From positions 5,709,001 to 5,773,000 of the forward strand of contig NC_084894.1 of NCBI RefSeq assembly GCF_958979055.1: a stretch of 64,000 nt of DNA. Reading direction: 5' to 3'. The notes beneath the pieces are model-generated. The model was not told the origin of the DNA and ran no database searches. It saw only the letters and a program-made list of their open reading frames with translations. Position numbers and translations under genes: made by a program. This document shows positions 12,287 through 23,927 of the stretch, piece by piece. The stretch comes from Alnus glutinosa. Taxonomy: Eukaryota; Streptophyta; Magnoliopsida; Fagales; Betulaceae. The stretch's first letter is position 1; each line of letters starts with the position of its first letter.

Positions 12287-12860
12287 GTTAGGGAGAATAT
12301 TGGTCTCCTCGGCTACTAGGCCCAACCCGATAACTCGAGCCCATTGGGCCCACCCGACCAAGTCAAACTACCAAGGAAGAATTATTGTTACACCATGTAT
12401 TAAATCCTATCAGAATTCATTTGGACCCAACCCGATTCATTCGACCCGATCACCTGACTTGGGTAGTCGGGTCGGGTTATCCAAGAAAATCGTGCCTGCG
12501 AATATCTCAGGAATATTCGAGATGTCAGGTACACAACGCACGATGCCCACCTAGATCGTACGTCCTAAATTGTTTCAGCAACGCGTCATCCAGGAAGGGA
12601 TCATGCACTCGAGATTGACAGACGTGAAACCCGAAGTATCTGTGCGCCTGAGGCCACGTCTTCCTCAACTACTGATCCCCGCACAAACCGGGAACTATCC
12701 TAACTGCTCCTTAATCTCTATAAATACCAGAGTCTCTTCAGATATTAAGGTACACACATTGTCTTCTTAAGATTATTTTGAGCATTTCTTTTAAAAGTAT
12801 ACACTGACTTAGGCATCAGAGTGAAATTGTCGGCATTTCCGACGCAGCTTTTACTTGTAG
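12287..12860 (+). mobile_element. Possible solo or truncated LTR (Gypsy-like)
   Basis: The stretch begins TGTTAGGGAGAATATTGG and contains a promoter-like CTCTATAAATACCAGAG at about 12715-12731, followed by a pyrimidine-rich stretch and ACTGACTTAGGCATCAGAG, a phrase I associate with plant Gypsy LTRs. No primer site or coding region adjoins it, so it would be solo or a remnant. The right end is uncertain and no target duplication was found. Confidence 0.4.
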
Positions 12861-13462
12861 ATTTTTAAGGAGGAGTACATTAACGAATCACTAATTAACA
12901 CATCACCTACCAGAATACTGTATTTACAATATGAGTCATTAAAATCGCAGTACTCTATTGCTATGGCTAAGTTATTTTGGATATATAGACGTCCGGTGAC
13001 ATCCTTTTACGATTGAAGCGAAGAAATTGTGCATATATACATGGTGTGTATTTTTTAAAATTTTTAAAATTTTTTCAAATTCAGATCAATAATTATAAAA
13101 GATTTCAATCCATGTAAATTAGGGTGCTAATTAATAACGAAGTAATCCATAACTAATGCATCCTGCCATCCTGGAAAATGGACTAGATAGATATGGAGAC
13201 TGCCCCTCCCTGAAGCTTTTTCCCAGTTAAGGGACTAGTGGACCCTACTAGCCAGCTAGCTTGAACACAAGTGCCTGTCGTTTTCGTTGCGTCACTGCCT
13301 CCAAAACCAATCAGACTCCATGTATGAATGCATGCAGCTCTGTACATTTGTACATTGTCAAAAAGGCCGTGTGAAGTCCGGCCGTTGGATCCCGGTCCAT
13401 TGGTTGACGCGTGTATTTCGGGGCCTGCGGTGGTTGTCTCCATTTTATGTGACTTCTTGCAG

Positions 13463-13731
13463 CCCCGTTTGAAAATTCTTCATTCCTCATTTCTCCCCTC
13501 TCTCCTTGGAAATTTTTTAAATGGTTAGAAAATAAGATTGATGTGATATAAAGTTGAAATAATTTATATAGAAAATTAAAATAAATTTGTATTATAATAA
13601 ATTTTTTATTTAAAAAGTAATTAAAAAATATTGATGTGATTTAAAAAAAATATATATATTTTAAAGTTGATGGTTTTTTGGAAGAAATAAAAATAAGGGA
13701 AAATGATGGAAAAGTGAATTTCAAACGAGGT
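13463..13731. mobile_element. Probable MITE with GTTTGAA-type ends
   Basis: CCCCGTTTGAAAATTC at the left is mirrored by GAATTTCAAACGAGG at the right, with an A/T-rich interior and no ORF. The end sequence recalls Harbinger/hAT-type MITEs, but no convincing target duplication was seen, so the class is open. Confidence 0.5.
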
Positions 13732-14970
13732 CTAAATTGTTAGCAATTTAACATGAGAAAGTTGATATGAAATTCACTCAATCATTTATGTTTAAATAAA
13801 TAAAATTTAAATTGTTCAACCATGTACCTATACGGACGGATGATATATTAATGGGAATTCAAATCACTTTAATACAATGTAAATGTTTTAGTTATTGAAT
13901 TATCTTATGTGGCTCCGTTCGATTTGGGGAATCTAACATTTTTTTGGTATTCACATTTTCTTAGGAACGTTGATTCCTTTCACTAAAGTGCAACAAAATG
14001 AGTTAGTATTTTAAAAATTTCAAGAATCCAAATACTCCATTAGATACTGAATCACTTAGAGAGTATGAATAATGAGTACTGGAATTGAGGTATGGTACGT
14101 GCATGTTCGCTTACTAATATATTATTAAATGAAGAGCTTTATTTATAATTTTTGATCTTTTATCACTTTTAAAATAAGATATTCAAACTTTAAAAAGTGT
14201 CAATTTAAGATATTCATCTTTTAATTTTTGTTAATTTTAACCTTCCGTTAGAATATTTGTCTATATTTTAATTTTTTAGTCTTTTGTTTGTCGTTACCAA
14301 GACGAATACACTAAAACAACAATTTAAAACACAAATCAATTTTAAAAATACAAAAATAATTTTACTTTTACATCACGTCATGATGCTTTTTAAAACCAAA
14401 AATTAAAAACACGTTTAACAAACATATATACTTTCTTTATTTTAATCTTTTTGGAAATTATTGCATGCACCTCAAGAAATTGAAGTCAACAGGTAGACGA
14501 GTGGCGTGTGGAAGAAGATGCATGTTGGAATTTCATGAATTCAAATCTTTTACCAACCGAAACGAGGAACAATTGTCCGTTGTAGACTCATGGAGTCATG
14601 GTGATCATCATAAAGTAATAATTAAAGATATAGTCGTTAATTAACGAGTAATTAATTAAAAATATACCCTTTGGATTTGCATTAGTTCACTTTTCTTAGT
14701 AAAACAAATATTTCTCCTTAAATATGCGTAAGTTGTCCATTACGGTTAAGAATTATGTTTTTGTTTGTATGCTTAGGTGATTTAGTCAATAGGTTACGAG
14801 GCCTTAATTTGCATAGTTGGCAATGACGGAATCAGGATTTCCCATCTGGAAGAGCCAAAGTATAAATGATAGGTTATATAAATCTATTTTTAGTAGGGAT
14901 TAAATCTAATTTTTAAGCCTAAATATATATAACTTAACAAAAAAAATAAAAAAATCCATTTTTTCTACAC

Positions 14971-15145
14971 ATGGGTCCGTCCCGATCGTTAGTTTCTCTC
15001 CTCCATAAGGTGCCCATGTCGGCCGGCCATTAGCCTTCTCAGTCTAATTTTTATCTATACATGGGTCCGTCCCGATCGTTGGTTTCTCTCCTCCATAAGG
15101 TGCCCATGCCGGCCGGCCATTAGCCTTCTCAGTCTATATATATGT
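14971..15145 (+). repeat. 90-bp tandem duplication
   Basis: ATGGGTCCGTCCCGATCG starts at 14971 and again at 15061, and each copy runs through TGCCCATG and GGCCGGCCATTAGCC to TTCTCAGTCTA. The copies differ at only a few bases, so the duplication is young. No function is apparent. Confidence 0.9.
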
Positions 15146-15963
15146 AAAAAAGAAAATCATGTTATTCTAATGATTCTCTTAATTGATGCTTTAGGTTCCA
15201 TCAATATCATGCCATGGTTCACGGTTGCTTCATGGTTAGGTTTTTGATGTTCATGATGCAAACTTTTTTGATTGATCATCAAGTGCATTATTTTTCATTT
15301 GATTTGAATAAATCTAATCAGGGAGAAGAAAAAAAAAAAGGATCTCCGATCCTAGCAAGTAATCTTATGTACGTAAAAAGAGACTATCGAAAAAGTAGTT
15401 CACTTTTTTTTTTCAATAGATCGATTTTTATATGCTCGATCTGTTCATCATTATCATCAGTTCATAATGTTCTTCAGTAGTACTCTTTCTTTTTAGGGGT
15501 TGGAAGGGAAGGGATGGCTAGTGTATACAGGGACTGGCCGGCCCGAGCACCCACCCCATCCACCCACCCCATACTTTTCTTCAACTACAAGTTGTGAGGA
15601 TGAAAGAGGTTAGATCGAAATTACAGTTTTATATCACTGTCAATCAATCTTAAACATAAATTTCACAATTAAAAAAGAAAATTAATTAGTACTCAGAGAG
15701 GGATTAATTAATTTGTGTAATTAACCATAAGGATTAATTAAGGCATGTTATTTTAAGTTTTTAACCATCGCAAGGCCTGACATGACTCCATCATTTTCTT
15801 TATTAAAAGGTCAGTATTGAGGTTCAGATCATTAAACCAATAGTTATTAAAGGCCGTGCTATGTACGACAAACAATTGAATTGTCATAAATCAAAAGTTA
15901 TGTCCCAACTTGTTCAGGTCCTCAGTGTACGTATATTAATCACATCTAAACACATACAAACTC

Positions 15964-15994
<31 letters not shown>

Positions 15995-16757
15995 GCATGT
16001 TCACAGCCAATATGGTCGGTCGGTCGGTTGGTCACCCTAGGGTAATTTTGGTGGGACGGGGACCCACCCCTCCATTGCCATCTGGTCTCATGTAGAGGGA
16101 TGTACGTATGATGTACCTCATCCAGATAAGGTGGCATCAAAGAAGCCTCATTGCGCCCCATTTTCCACCACCCAATGCGTACATCACATCCTTTTATTTT
16201 TACTTAACAGTAAATATTACAATAAATTTAAAAGGATTCCTACTTTAGACAAAGTGTGTGTAACGTTTTTTTTTCTCTCTTTTAGCCTAAACTCACTGCT
16301 CATAAATTTAATATGAATTTAATATAAATTAACCGGTTAAGATTGAAAATTTTTACCCGTTTCATTAAAATTAAAATTAACTTATATAATATCATACAAA
16401 TACCTTGACACGATTTGAACCCAACACTAAAACACGAAATTCTACATTTAATAGAAAATATTTCTACTGTACTGACAACAGATTTAATTAGACTTACCAC
16501 CTAACAACGAAAGTTGGACAGCAAAAAGTAATATATATTATATATATATATATATACACGTACCTAAACCCTGCCCACAAGCCACAAGTGGGGTTTTTTT
16601 CTTTAATTCTAATTTCTATATAACGCACACTTCCTCTGTGAAACTTTTCTGTTGGTAAATTTCAATTCCCTCAAAAGTCCAAGCTTCATTTCCTTGCTTC
16701 CTTTATCGGCTAGAGTTTTCCGTGTCCCCTACCCAGGCTTCCCTCCGTTAATTAAGC

Positions 16758-17387
16758 ATGACTGCGAAGCACTGCGGCCACCACGACCACAGGCGTGAGA
16801 AGCATCGCCGCATATTCTACGGCATCGCCGCCTTCGTCGTCCTCGTCCTCTTCGTCGTCTTCCTCGTCTGGGTAATCCTCCGCCCCACCAAGCCCCAGTT
16901 CATCCTCAGGGACGCCACCGTCTACGCCTTCAACGTCTCGGCCTCCCCTCCCTTCTCCCTCTCCACCTCCATGCAGATAACCATCTCCGCCAAAAACCGC
17001 ATGGACCGCGTCGGAATCTACTACCAGAAGCTCGACGTCTACGCCACCTACCGAGGCCAACAGGTCACACTCCCGACCATGCTGCCCGCCACCTTCCAGG
17101 GCCACAACGACTACACGGTGTGGTCGCCGTTCATGTACGGGAATTCCGTGCCGGTGTCGCCGGGACTAATGGGGGCTCTGGAGCAGGACCAGAACGTCGG
17201 GGCGGTGTTGCTCAACATCAAGATCGATGGCCGTGTCAAGTGGAAGGTGGGCACGTGGTTCTCCGGCAGGTACCACTTGAACGCGAATTGCCCGGCGTAT
17301 ATTAAATTTGGCTCCCCCAATGCCGGGATTCCCTTCGGACCGGTAATGAAGTTCGCGTTGGCGCAATATTGCACTGTGGACGTTTAA
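16758..17387 (+). CDS. NDR1/HIN1-like (LEA_2) membrane protein, copy 2
   Basis: Single-exon gene for 209 residues. The short cytosolic head is rich in His and basic residues (1-18); residues 19-41 form one strongly hydrophobic membrane segment followed by LRPTKPQF, the usual junction of NDR1/HIN1-like proteins. A LEA_2-type domain follows, with SAKNRMDRVGIYY in the place of the usual NPN-GIYYD motif. The length fits the compact NHL proteins, several of which respond to pathogens or senescence; the role here is inference. The start is the first ATG in the frame and immediately precedes the basic head. Codons are rich in G/C at third positions, unlike the surrounding DNA. It is unlike the NHL gene at 2349-3071 outside the shared domain, so the two are not recent duplicates. 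Confidence 0.93.
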   Translation: MTAKHCGHHDHRREKHRRIFYGIAAFVVLVLFVVFLVWVILRPTKPQFILRDATVYAFNVSASPPFSLSTSMQITISAKNRMDRVGIYYQKLDVYATYRGQQVTLPTMLPATFQGHNDYTVWSPFMYGNSVPVSPGLMGALEQDQNVGAVLLNIKIDGRVKWKVGTWFSGRYHLNANCPAYIKFGSPNAGIPFGPVMKFALAQYCTVDV

Positions 17388-19286
17388 GCCACTAATCATT
17401 TCCTGTTAGTACGTACTTGCTATCTAATCCGCATTACCCTTAATTTGTTTTTCTTTTGGTTTGGATTATAATCATCATATGGCTTTCTGTTTCAAGTAAT
17501 TAAGAGAAAGTTTTGGGTTATTATAATGCTATGATTCATTCATGTATATATGCGTCCATTGTCCTAAAATAAGGAGGAAAATAAGTATTTTCCCCAAGAA
17601 AATGGAGGAAAAATAACTAGTAATTAACAAAACAATTTGGTGTTCCGTTAATTACATTAAAAAAAAAAAAAAAATTGATTTCACGTCCAATATACATATT
17701 TTATTGGTCTGATAATAAGCCCAAAACGGTGGAGTTGACCAAGGTCGTCCCATATCGTTAAGATCTCTTTCTATTTTATTGCTAGCTGCAGAAACAGTAC
17801 TGCTATTTTTTTTAAAACCTATTCTGCTCTGTAAAACACACAAAAAAACAAACTTTAAGGGTGCGTTAACCGAGCAGCATATGTTTTGGATCGTGTTCCG
17901 TGGAAATGCTACACCATATTATCTAATCACGTTCTCTACTGGGAGATTTAGCACTGCTAGCTGCTTCCAGCTTAAAATGCATGTTTTATATCTTTACTGC
18001 CATATATAAACCTTTTTGAATGCTTTGAAACAAAACAATATTTCTCTGAATTGGATCGGAAAAATTCTTCCAATCCAATTTATGTGAAAAGATTTTCATT
18101 TCATTTCAATTGAAATTTGGTTGCTCACTGTATACGAAGATCCTGCTAATTAAGCATTAATCATGGCTAAATGGTTACTAGTTAGATCGTCTGGCCAACT
18201 CATAATTGGTAAATTCATAGATTCAATTCCTGCTGGAGGCCTCCAGTAAGTCTATTGGAATTGGCTCGATTTCAATGGAATCTCATCATTTGTACATAAT
18301 GAATTAGTGTGGTATATTCCTCTATATATAATATATGAGCAGTTAGAACTAGCAATTTTAGTGAGACTAAAACTTGAAAGAAAATAGATTTATGATCGGA
18401 ATCAAACAAGCAGTTTTTGCGTACAAAAGTATTGGGTAAAAATCAATATACTTTTAATGTCAAATCAGGATCAACTAGAAAAGAAATAAAGTGTTGGGTC
18501 AAACTCTTCGGTGTGTCAAGGTAATAACTATGAAAAAGAACGTGAGAATAGCATTCCCTTTTTTTTTCTTTTTTTCTTTTCTTTTTTTAAGTACATCATT
18601 CAATAAATAAGAGTAGAGTTACAAGCAACAAAAAGTTTAACAGAAGTGGACTTCCAAACAACAAACCCAAACAAAATAAATAACGTCGAATTTGAAAATA
18701 AAAAACAGACAATTGCTGTGTTTATGAGTAAAAAATGTCTTGGTCCTTTAAACTTTGGACATATGTCAAGGAATGGGCCGCAAAAAAGCAGTATAGGCTC
18801 CAAAACAGACGAGGGTACGGGCATGACTATTGTGAGACTATTCACCCTACCCGAACTCCAATAACCCCCCTCTCCTCAACTCTTAAGAAGAAAATAATTT
18901 TAAGGTTACAAAAGAAAAATTTATAAAGTTTTTTGCCTATTGGCTCATAGCAAGAAATTTTTTTGGCCCCTTGGCCCCCTTCCCTTTTATCATATCTTCA
19001 ATTAGTTCCATCTCATTTGGAACGTACGATTGATAGATTCATTGTCAAAAAAATTTCCTTTAATATTTTACAAGTAGCAACGGACATATCTGAAACATGT
19101 AACTGTTATAGTGTGTTTTGAACAGTTAGTGGGCTGCTGTGTTAGTTAGAGTTGGCTGTTCTAACAAAATGAATAAGAGAATGCTACTAGCTTCAAGAGT
19201 TATGTTATTTAAATCAAGCTTTGCAAGAACACTGAGAAGCACACAATTCATCCAACTGAAATTGAGAAATTTTAGTACAGAAACAT

Positions 19287-19326
<40 letters not shown>

Positions 19327-19348
19327 CTCTTTGGATAGTTATTTTCTT
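17388..19348. other. Intergenic, no gene recognised
   Basis: The AT-rich 3' flank of the NHL gene is followed by poly(A/T) tracts, including a poly(T) run at about 19290-19326. A T-rich start at 18560-18590 followed by TACATCATTCAATAAATAAG looks like the reversed 3' end of a LINE, but no coding part supports this. Confidence 0.55.
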
Positions 19349-20240
19349 TAGCGTTAAATACCTTACACACCCCTATGGTTTAAAAACTTTATTTTTTGCC
19401 TCCTCAATTTTCATTTTTTTTTTTATATGTAGTACTTGTGCTATACGAAAAGATGGAGATGGTACCTCCGTCAATTTTTCCATCTAAAACTAACGGATTT
19501 CCATGTTAGCAACACGTGACACCATTGAAATTACGACATGTGGCTACAAATTTTTTTTTTTTATTTTTTTATAAAAAAATTTAAGCCTTTTTAAAAAAAG
19601 AATATTAAAAAAATTTAGAACCTTTGGGCTGCATGGGGTAACCGATCCACCCCCAAGGGCCTTGGAGGTGGTTTGGCCACCCCTTTGGCAAAAATGGGGG
19701 TGGCCGGCCTTAGAGGTGGTTTGGCCACCCCCTTGGCAAAAATGGGGGTGGCCGGCCTTAGAGGTGGTTTGATCACCCCCATTTGGCTTGGGGGTGACAC
19801 GGCCACCCCTATTTGGCCTGGGGATGACTCGGCCACCTCCATGGGTCAAAACCTCTTTGTTTCTTTTTCTTTTTCTTTTTCTTTTTTTCACTTTGAACCA
19901 TGGGGGTGGCTACCACCCCCGAGGACCAAACTTGGGGTAGCCGAACCACCCCTGTGGCACAAAAAAGCCACCCCTAATTTATTTCTCTTTTTTATTTTTA
20001 TTTTTAAAAAAAAAGGCTTAAAATTTTTTTAAAAAAATTGTGTAGCCATGTGTCGCAATTTCAATGGTGCCACGTGTCGATGACATAAAAATCTATCAGT
20101 TTTGGACGGAAAAATTAACGGATGTACCATCTCCGTTTTTTCACATAGCATAGGTACCACATATGAAAAAAATGAAAACTGAAGGGACAAAAAATAAATT
20201 TTTTAAACCACATTAGGCAAAAAGGTATTTAACCTTTTTA
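19349..20240. mobile_element. Long-TIR foldback element with GC-rich minisatellite core
   Basis: The left arm (GTTAAATACCTT, then TAAAAACTTTATTTTTTGCC) is mirrored by the right arm (AAAATAAATTTTTTAAACC, then AAGGTATTTAAC). Pairing continues inwards through ATGGAGATGGTACCTCCGTC against GGATGTACCATCTCCGT, and CATTGAAATTACGACATGTG against TGTCGCAATTTCAATGG, so each arm is about 240 bp. The core at 19625-19970 is GC-rich and largely made of GGTTTGGCCACCCC / GGGGGTGGCC units. Open frames across the core are by-products of the repeats. Mutator-like foldback elements look like this, but no clear target duplication was found. Confidence 0.7.
19668..19830 (+). repeat. GC-rich minisatellite inside the foldback element
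   Basis: About three units of roughly 50 bp built on GAGGTGGTTTGGCCACCCC and AAAAATGGGGGTGGCC. The third unit is degenerate (GATCACCCCCATTTGGC). Each unit is itself partly palindromic (GGCCACCCC against GGGGTGGCC). Confidence 0.8.
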
Positions 20241-22085
20241 TTTACTTTTTTTCTTTGCCTAAAACCTTTCTTTTCAATTTTGCTTATTGATTTTTTTTTT
20301 TTAATTTGAAGGGAATAATAAAAATTGGATTAAATTTAATTTACTTAAAATTTGGCTTTATATATTTTCATACTTTAACCCCTACCTAAAAAAATAAAAT
20401 AAAATTATTTAACCACCTCCCATCAGAAGTTTTGAGCTTCATCCTCGCTTTCAACCCTACCATAAGTAGTTGGGTGTATGGAATTTTTTAAAGTTTCTTA
20501 ACCGAAATCCCATACGAAAGCAAAAGACCAATGAATTGTGGGTTGAGATTGAATTTTGGTCGGGTTAGGTGGTGGATGTAGATTGTGGACCACGTGATCA
20601 GTGAAATCATAAGGCAGGCTAGGCTTATGTTACGATCTTAATTAATAGTCGGATAAAAGGAAATCATATTATAATTAACTTTAATTAATTCCACTTTATA
20701 CATTCTAATTAAAAAAGGCCAGGGGTGGGATTAACTCCTCCACCTACTTCTACTTACCATGTGGCATCGCTATTACTAGGGTTTAATGCAATTGGAATAG
20801 TCTCCCACTTTCTCATTTGATAGTCCTCTTCACATTACCTTTATGTTACTTTATGTCTTTATGCAAGGGATAGGGTACATTAATGTATCCCATTAATTAC
20901 ATATGTAAATATTCCTCCAAAAGAAGGGTAAAAAGGAAGAGGATCATAATTAAATAAAAAGAAAATTTCATCATAATTCTCTGAAATTTCGTATGAAATG
21001 CCAGTGGGGACCCATTCCATCATTTCAATTTACAAAAAAGAGTTTTTAAAAGTAATTAAACACTCTATGGGGTAAACTAAAATATACAAATAAATCTTCG
21101 CCGTTAAAAAAGTTGACAAAATCTATTAATATGTCACATCAACACTAATCACAATTTAACATGTAACAACATAAAAAAATATTAAAAAAATAGAACGGAG
21201 GAGATAGTTCCATCATCCCAAATCATCTTCTTTCAAACTCTTCATAAAAGGAAATGCTCATAGAGTGTAGTTCACAATAAGAAGATGGTGGATCCAATCC
21301 ATCCTTCAAATTTGTATTAAATTTAGATACAAACTGGTTTGTAGTTAATTTATACAAATCAATATAACAAAGTGACATGAGTTATTAAAGCATGTGAGAA
21401 TCACATATTTTCTCATTAGTTAATGCTATAAGAAGGACTAGAGTCTACTCGATCGAATGTCATGTGACTTTTAAAATCACTATTGAATTTAAGATGATTA
21501 TTATTGGATTTTTGATTCAATAGTGATTTTAAAAGTCACATGGCACGTGGAATGACTCAAGGAAGACTAGTCCTCCTTATAACATTACTCAAAAAAACAT
21601 AGGAGAAACATATGCTAATGCTATTAAAAAAATATGTAATTCTTATATTTTAAGGGACACATGTCACTTTATTAGATTAGTTTGTATGAATTAATTACAA
21701 ACTAATTTGTAGCTAATTTAAGTCTACGTAGGTAAGTTGTAGATTACAATCCCGAAATGAAAAAAAAAAAAAAAAAAATTGTGTAATCTCACTATTAAGT
21801 ATTAACCACTTCATTTATAAAGGAATTTACCATTTACATGAAGTAAAGTGTTTTGAATATTTATGTTGGGCCATAGTACAAGGCCCGATACAAGAGGACT
21901 TTACAACCAAGATCCAAGATTTCTAGAATCCAAATCAAATCATTTTTGGTCCAACTTGAGTAGATAAAAAAAAAAAAGCCCAATAGTTTAGACAGACTGA
22001 GGGCACAGTCCTACAAAAAGATTATGTAGGTTACTTATCCTGAACTAAACCACATTATATATATATATATCCTGAACTAAACCAC

Positions 22086-22155
<70 letters not shown>

Positions 22156-22162
22156 TAGATAG
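20241..22162. other. Intergenic, AT-rich, one MITE
   Basis: No gene recognised. It contains the hairpin MITE at 21421-21587 and a (TA)n run from about 22086 to 22153. The short phrase CCTGAACTAAACCACATTATATA is duplicated at about 22040 and 22070. Confidence 0.6.
21421..21587. mobile_element. Hairpin MITE with perfect 28-bp stem
   Basis: The ends pair (TAATGCTATAAGAAGGACTA against TAGTCCTCCTTATAACATTA), and inside them 21461-21488 is the exact reverse complement of 21515-21542, starting CATGTGACTTTTAAAATCAC. The loop is 26 bp. The element is 167 bp and non-coding. Relatives of its ends occur at 141-160 and 1033-1052. Confidence 0.7.
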
Positions 22163-22627
22163 AAATTTTTTCCTTAATCCTCCTAAACTTTTATCGCTTT
22201 TGCAATTATCCTCTTAAACTTAAAAAATTATCAATTTCATGTACACATCTTTCAATTATTTTCAATTCCATCACTCTGTTAGGATTTTCGGTTAAATCTG
22301 AACGGATGAGAGTTAAAATTCTCAAAATATTACCTTTCTTCTTTTCTTTTCTTTTTTTTTTTTTAAAAAAAAAAAAGAAAAAAATTTCAAGGATTGACAT
22401 TATTCAAGATTTCACAAAACTTACAAGAATACACATGTCTGAATCTTTAATTTTTTTATTTTTTTTTTTAAATGAGAGTTTTAAAAATTTTGACCAGATT
22501 TAAATGAAAAATACTAGTAGATATGTAAAATTGAAAAATAAATACATTAAATTAAAAAAATTTAAAATTTAGAGAGTAATTATAAAAGCGATGATAATTT
22601 AACAAGGTTAAGTAAAATTTCTCGTAA
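22163..22627. mobile_element. Long-TIR foldback element (AT-rich)
   Basis: The left arm (AAATTTTTTCCTTAATCCTC, TATCGCTTTTGCAATTA) is mirrored by TAATTATAAAAGCGATGATA and AAGTAAAATTT on the right. Internal CTGTTAGGATTTTCGGTTAAA resembles the core word seen in the other long-TIR elements. There is no coding capacity and no target duplication was identified. Confidence 0.55.
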
Positions 22628-23471
22628 TATTTCATTTTCGGAGCACAACTTTTTAATTTCAAAGAGGCTAAATCTTGGCCATATTTGGCTGTTTAGAACA
22701 GAGCTCTAATATCACCACTTCAATAATATATATATATATAAACATTTTTTTCCTTAAAACATTTTTTTCCTTATTCACTTAGAAAATATATATATATAAT
22801 TCGATCTTCCCTTATTACTAACATTTATTCAATTATAAATGTCAGATCAAACATATTTGTAATGATCACTTGATTTCGACTCTTAGATATCGCTTGATTT
22901 AATTTTACAATTAAGATTATTAACAAATATTAAATCTAACCATTACATCCTTATCAGACCGCTAAATGGTATTAAACAATCATGATTGATCTGACCGTTC
23001 ATCGCTGCAAGTGCCCCATAAAAAGCATCATAATAAGCATCTTAAATCTTAGAGCATTCATAGCAATCTCACTATAACTGTTTTTGTTCCATATATGTAG
23101 GAAAAATCTCAAAAAAAACCATAAAAATGGGCTGGCAGCAGCTTCCCTACTTGTTCCCTAAATACCAGGAATGTTACAGTTCTATCCAATACATTGGGTA
23201 AAACTGTAGCATACCCAATGCATATTAAAATGAAAAAAAAAAAAAAAAAATACACTCTCTCTCCTATCTCACAAGTCCCTATACGCTCAACATGTTTTCT
23301 ACACGCAACATCAAATCATTATCCTTTCTTCCCGAAATTTCCACACAATTGCAAACTCCATTTCTGCAACCTTCACCTTCACACTTTCATCATCTTTGCA
23401 CATCATTTGCAAGAGAGAGTATACTGAAGAGGGCCAGAATGAGATTGAGAGAGACAGAGTGAAGAACTGAC

Positions 23472-23741
23472 TCTGATGCCATGGCCGTCGTCAAATACTT
23501 GAATGAGTTTGAGGCCGTCATCCTTGGCGACGACGCTTATGGAGGTGGAGTGGGTGTCGATGATGTTCTCCACCAGCTCCTTGACGACGGATACTGGCCG
23601 TTGGATCACCTCTCCGGTAGCGATGTGGTTGACCACAGACTTTTCCAAGCGGTGGATTCTAGGAGGCTCTTTTGGCCGTGGCTCTTCTTTGGTTTCTATC
23701 ACGAGAGGCTCAATGTCGCAATCGCCACAATGAGTTTCCAT
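23472..23741 (-). pseudogene. MLH1: MLH1 first-exon fragment (DNA mismatch repair)
   Basis: Ninety codons on the minus strand match the start of plant MLH1, the MutL-type ATPase of mismatch repair: a short acidic leader, the PPRIHRLEKSVVNHIATGE stretch, VIQRPVSVVKELVEN, and DDGHGIR. The frame then meets an in-place splice donor (AGA|GTCAGT), where the family's exon 1 ends as far as I recall. No following exon was seen downstream on this strand. The catalytic Glu and the Asn of the ELVEN ATP-binding motif are present, but normally invariant neighbours have changed (RIAAGE to HIATGE; SLDA to IIDT). A fragment copied with its donor implies a genomic rather than mRNA-derived duplication. The short exon is open but cannot encode a working protein alone. 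Confidence 0.8.
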
Positions 23742-23927
23742 GGTCTAGACTTGAGAGACAAAGAAAGTGAGCCAGGGAGTGAGTGAGTGGGACTTGAAAC
23801 ATAGGAATGGTTTTTTGATGAGTCAGACCATGTCAATGGGCCTCTTTCTTTCAGTTAGTTCCAGCCATAGTGGGTTTCCATGGTTCAGACTTGAGAGACA
23901 GAGAGAGTAAGCCAGGGAGTGAGTGAC
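23731..23927. repeat. Duplicated 5' flank of the MLH1 fragment, 140-bp period
   Basis: GTTTCCATGGTCTAGACTTG with GAGAGACA and GCCAGGGAGTGAGTGA occurs at about 23734-23787 and again, slightly changed, at about 23874-23926. The first copy spans the MLH1-type ATG, so the repeat includes the former start site. Confidence 0.75.

Larger units (their letters stand above)
12900..16740. other. Intergenic upstream of the second NHL gene, small repeats only
   Basis: No gene recognised. It holds a possible MITE at 13463-13731, a half-copy of a long-TIR foldback arm at about 14118-14290, a 90-bp tandem duplication at 14971-15145, and (TA)n runs near 15966-15986 and 16533-16555. The last lies about 200 bp before the NHL start codon. 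Confidence 0.6.
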
